Positions 63,921-64,000 of a DNA stretch of 64,000 nucleotides are shown piece after piece. The position numbers were made by a program, and so were the translations under genes. Source of the DNA: Okibacterium sp. HSC-33S16 (GTDB lineage: Bacteria; Actinomycetota; Actinomycetes; Actinomycetales; Microbacteriaceae); contig NZ_JALJZZ010000001.1 in the NCBI RefSeq assembly GCF_024171565.1, forward strand, positions 186,001 through 250,000. The letters run 5' to 3'. Position 1 is the stretch's first letter; every line of letters starts with the position of its first letter. The notes under the pieces were generated by a model that was not told where the DNA came from, searched no databases, and worked only from the letters and a program-made list of their open reading frames with translations.

Positions 63921-64000
63921 GGCTTCAGTATCTGCGTGTTGCCTGAAATGTTCCTGAACGTAGCCAGTATGGGACTTAGCTCCGGGCGCTAGACGCATAT

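Overview
The window comes from a high-GC actinomycete, most likely a member of the Microbacteriaceae (Micrococcales). The markers are mycothiol synthase (MshD), an orphan GlnR-type regulator, a SenX3-RegX3/PhoU set beside CarD, the ImuA-ImuB-DnaE2 mutasome, a lone GroEL ending in GGMDF, a WXG100 protein, DUF3263, DUF4032 and FABP/nitrobindin families, and many leaderless-type promoters. I see no insertion sequence, prophage, CRISPR array, rRNA operon or broken gene. Coding density is high and no gene-free gap exceeds 300 bases; the largest is 286 bases at 52875-53160.

Layout. 1-6461 (minus): an amino-sugar operon with a GH20 hexosaminidase followed by SIS isomerase/deaminase, ROK kinase, PfkB kinase, class II aldolase, DeoR repressor and a deacetylase cut by the window edge; the last six are joined by successive 4-base start/stop overlaps. 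6502-9411: DinB protein, then a ZTP riboswitch in front of glyA-folD. 9539-14221: YbaK-like deacylase, the galT-galK operon divergent from its probable DeoR repressor, and galM. 14232-22030: FBP zinc protein, a methyltransferase, and imuA-imuB-dnaE2 with a LexA box inside its promoter. 22078-25556: small membrane protein, methyltransferase, tRNA-Lys, a conserved unknown and a PAP2-diacylglycerol kinase fusion. 25634-29848: fasciclin lipoprotein, DipZ, a folded RNA element, sigK and rskA. 29921-38824 (minus): pstSCAB, MutT1-like Nudix/phosphatase, ppk, mshD, glnR. 38934-45498: small membrane proteins, nitrobindin, YgfZ, a methyltransferase-like protein, gpmA, phoU and senX3-regX3. 45550-53161: lipoprotein, carD, ispDF fusion, cysS, rlmB, DUF4032, a UgpC/MsiK-type ATPase. 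53161-64000: DsbA-like protein, ThrE-like exporter, tRNA-Thr, YdcZ-type transporter, nitroreductase, msrB, DUF3263, LytR_C protein, cold shock protein, groEL2 with two CIRCE operators, WXG100 protein and an OmpR/histidine kinase pair.

How it works together. The first operon reads as a complete catabolic route for N-acetylgalactosamine through tagatose-6-phosphate. The phosphate genes form a regulon: SenX3-RegX3 and PhoU sense and signal, PHO boxes lie in front of pstS and between phoU and senX3, PstSCAB imports phosphate and Ppk stores it. GlnR adds nitrogen control in the same block. The SigK block gathers, in one place, the gene set that in Mycobacterium tuberculosis is the SigK regulon (mpt70/mpt83, dipZ) plus sigK-rskA. 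Many genes share a -10 hexamer exactly six bases before the start codon, so leaderless transcription looks common here.
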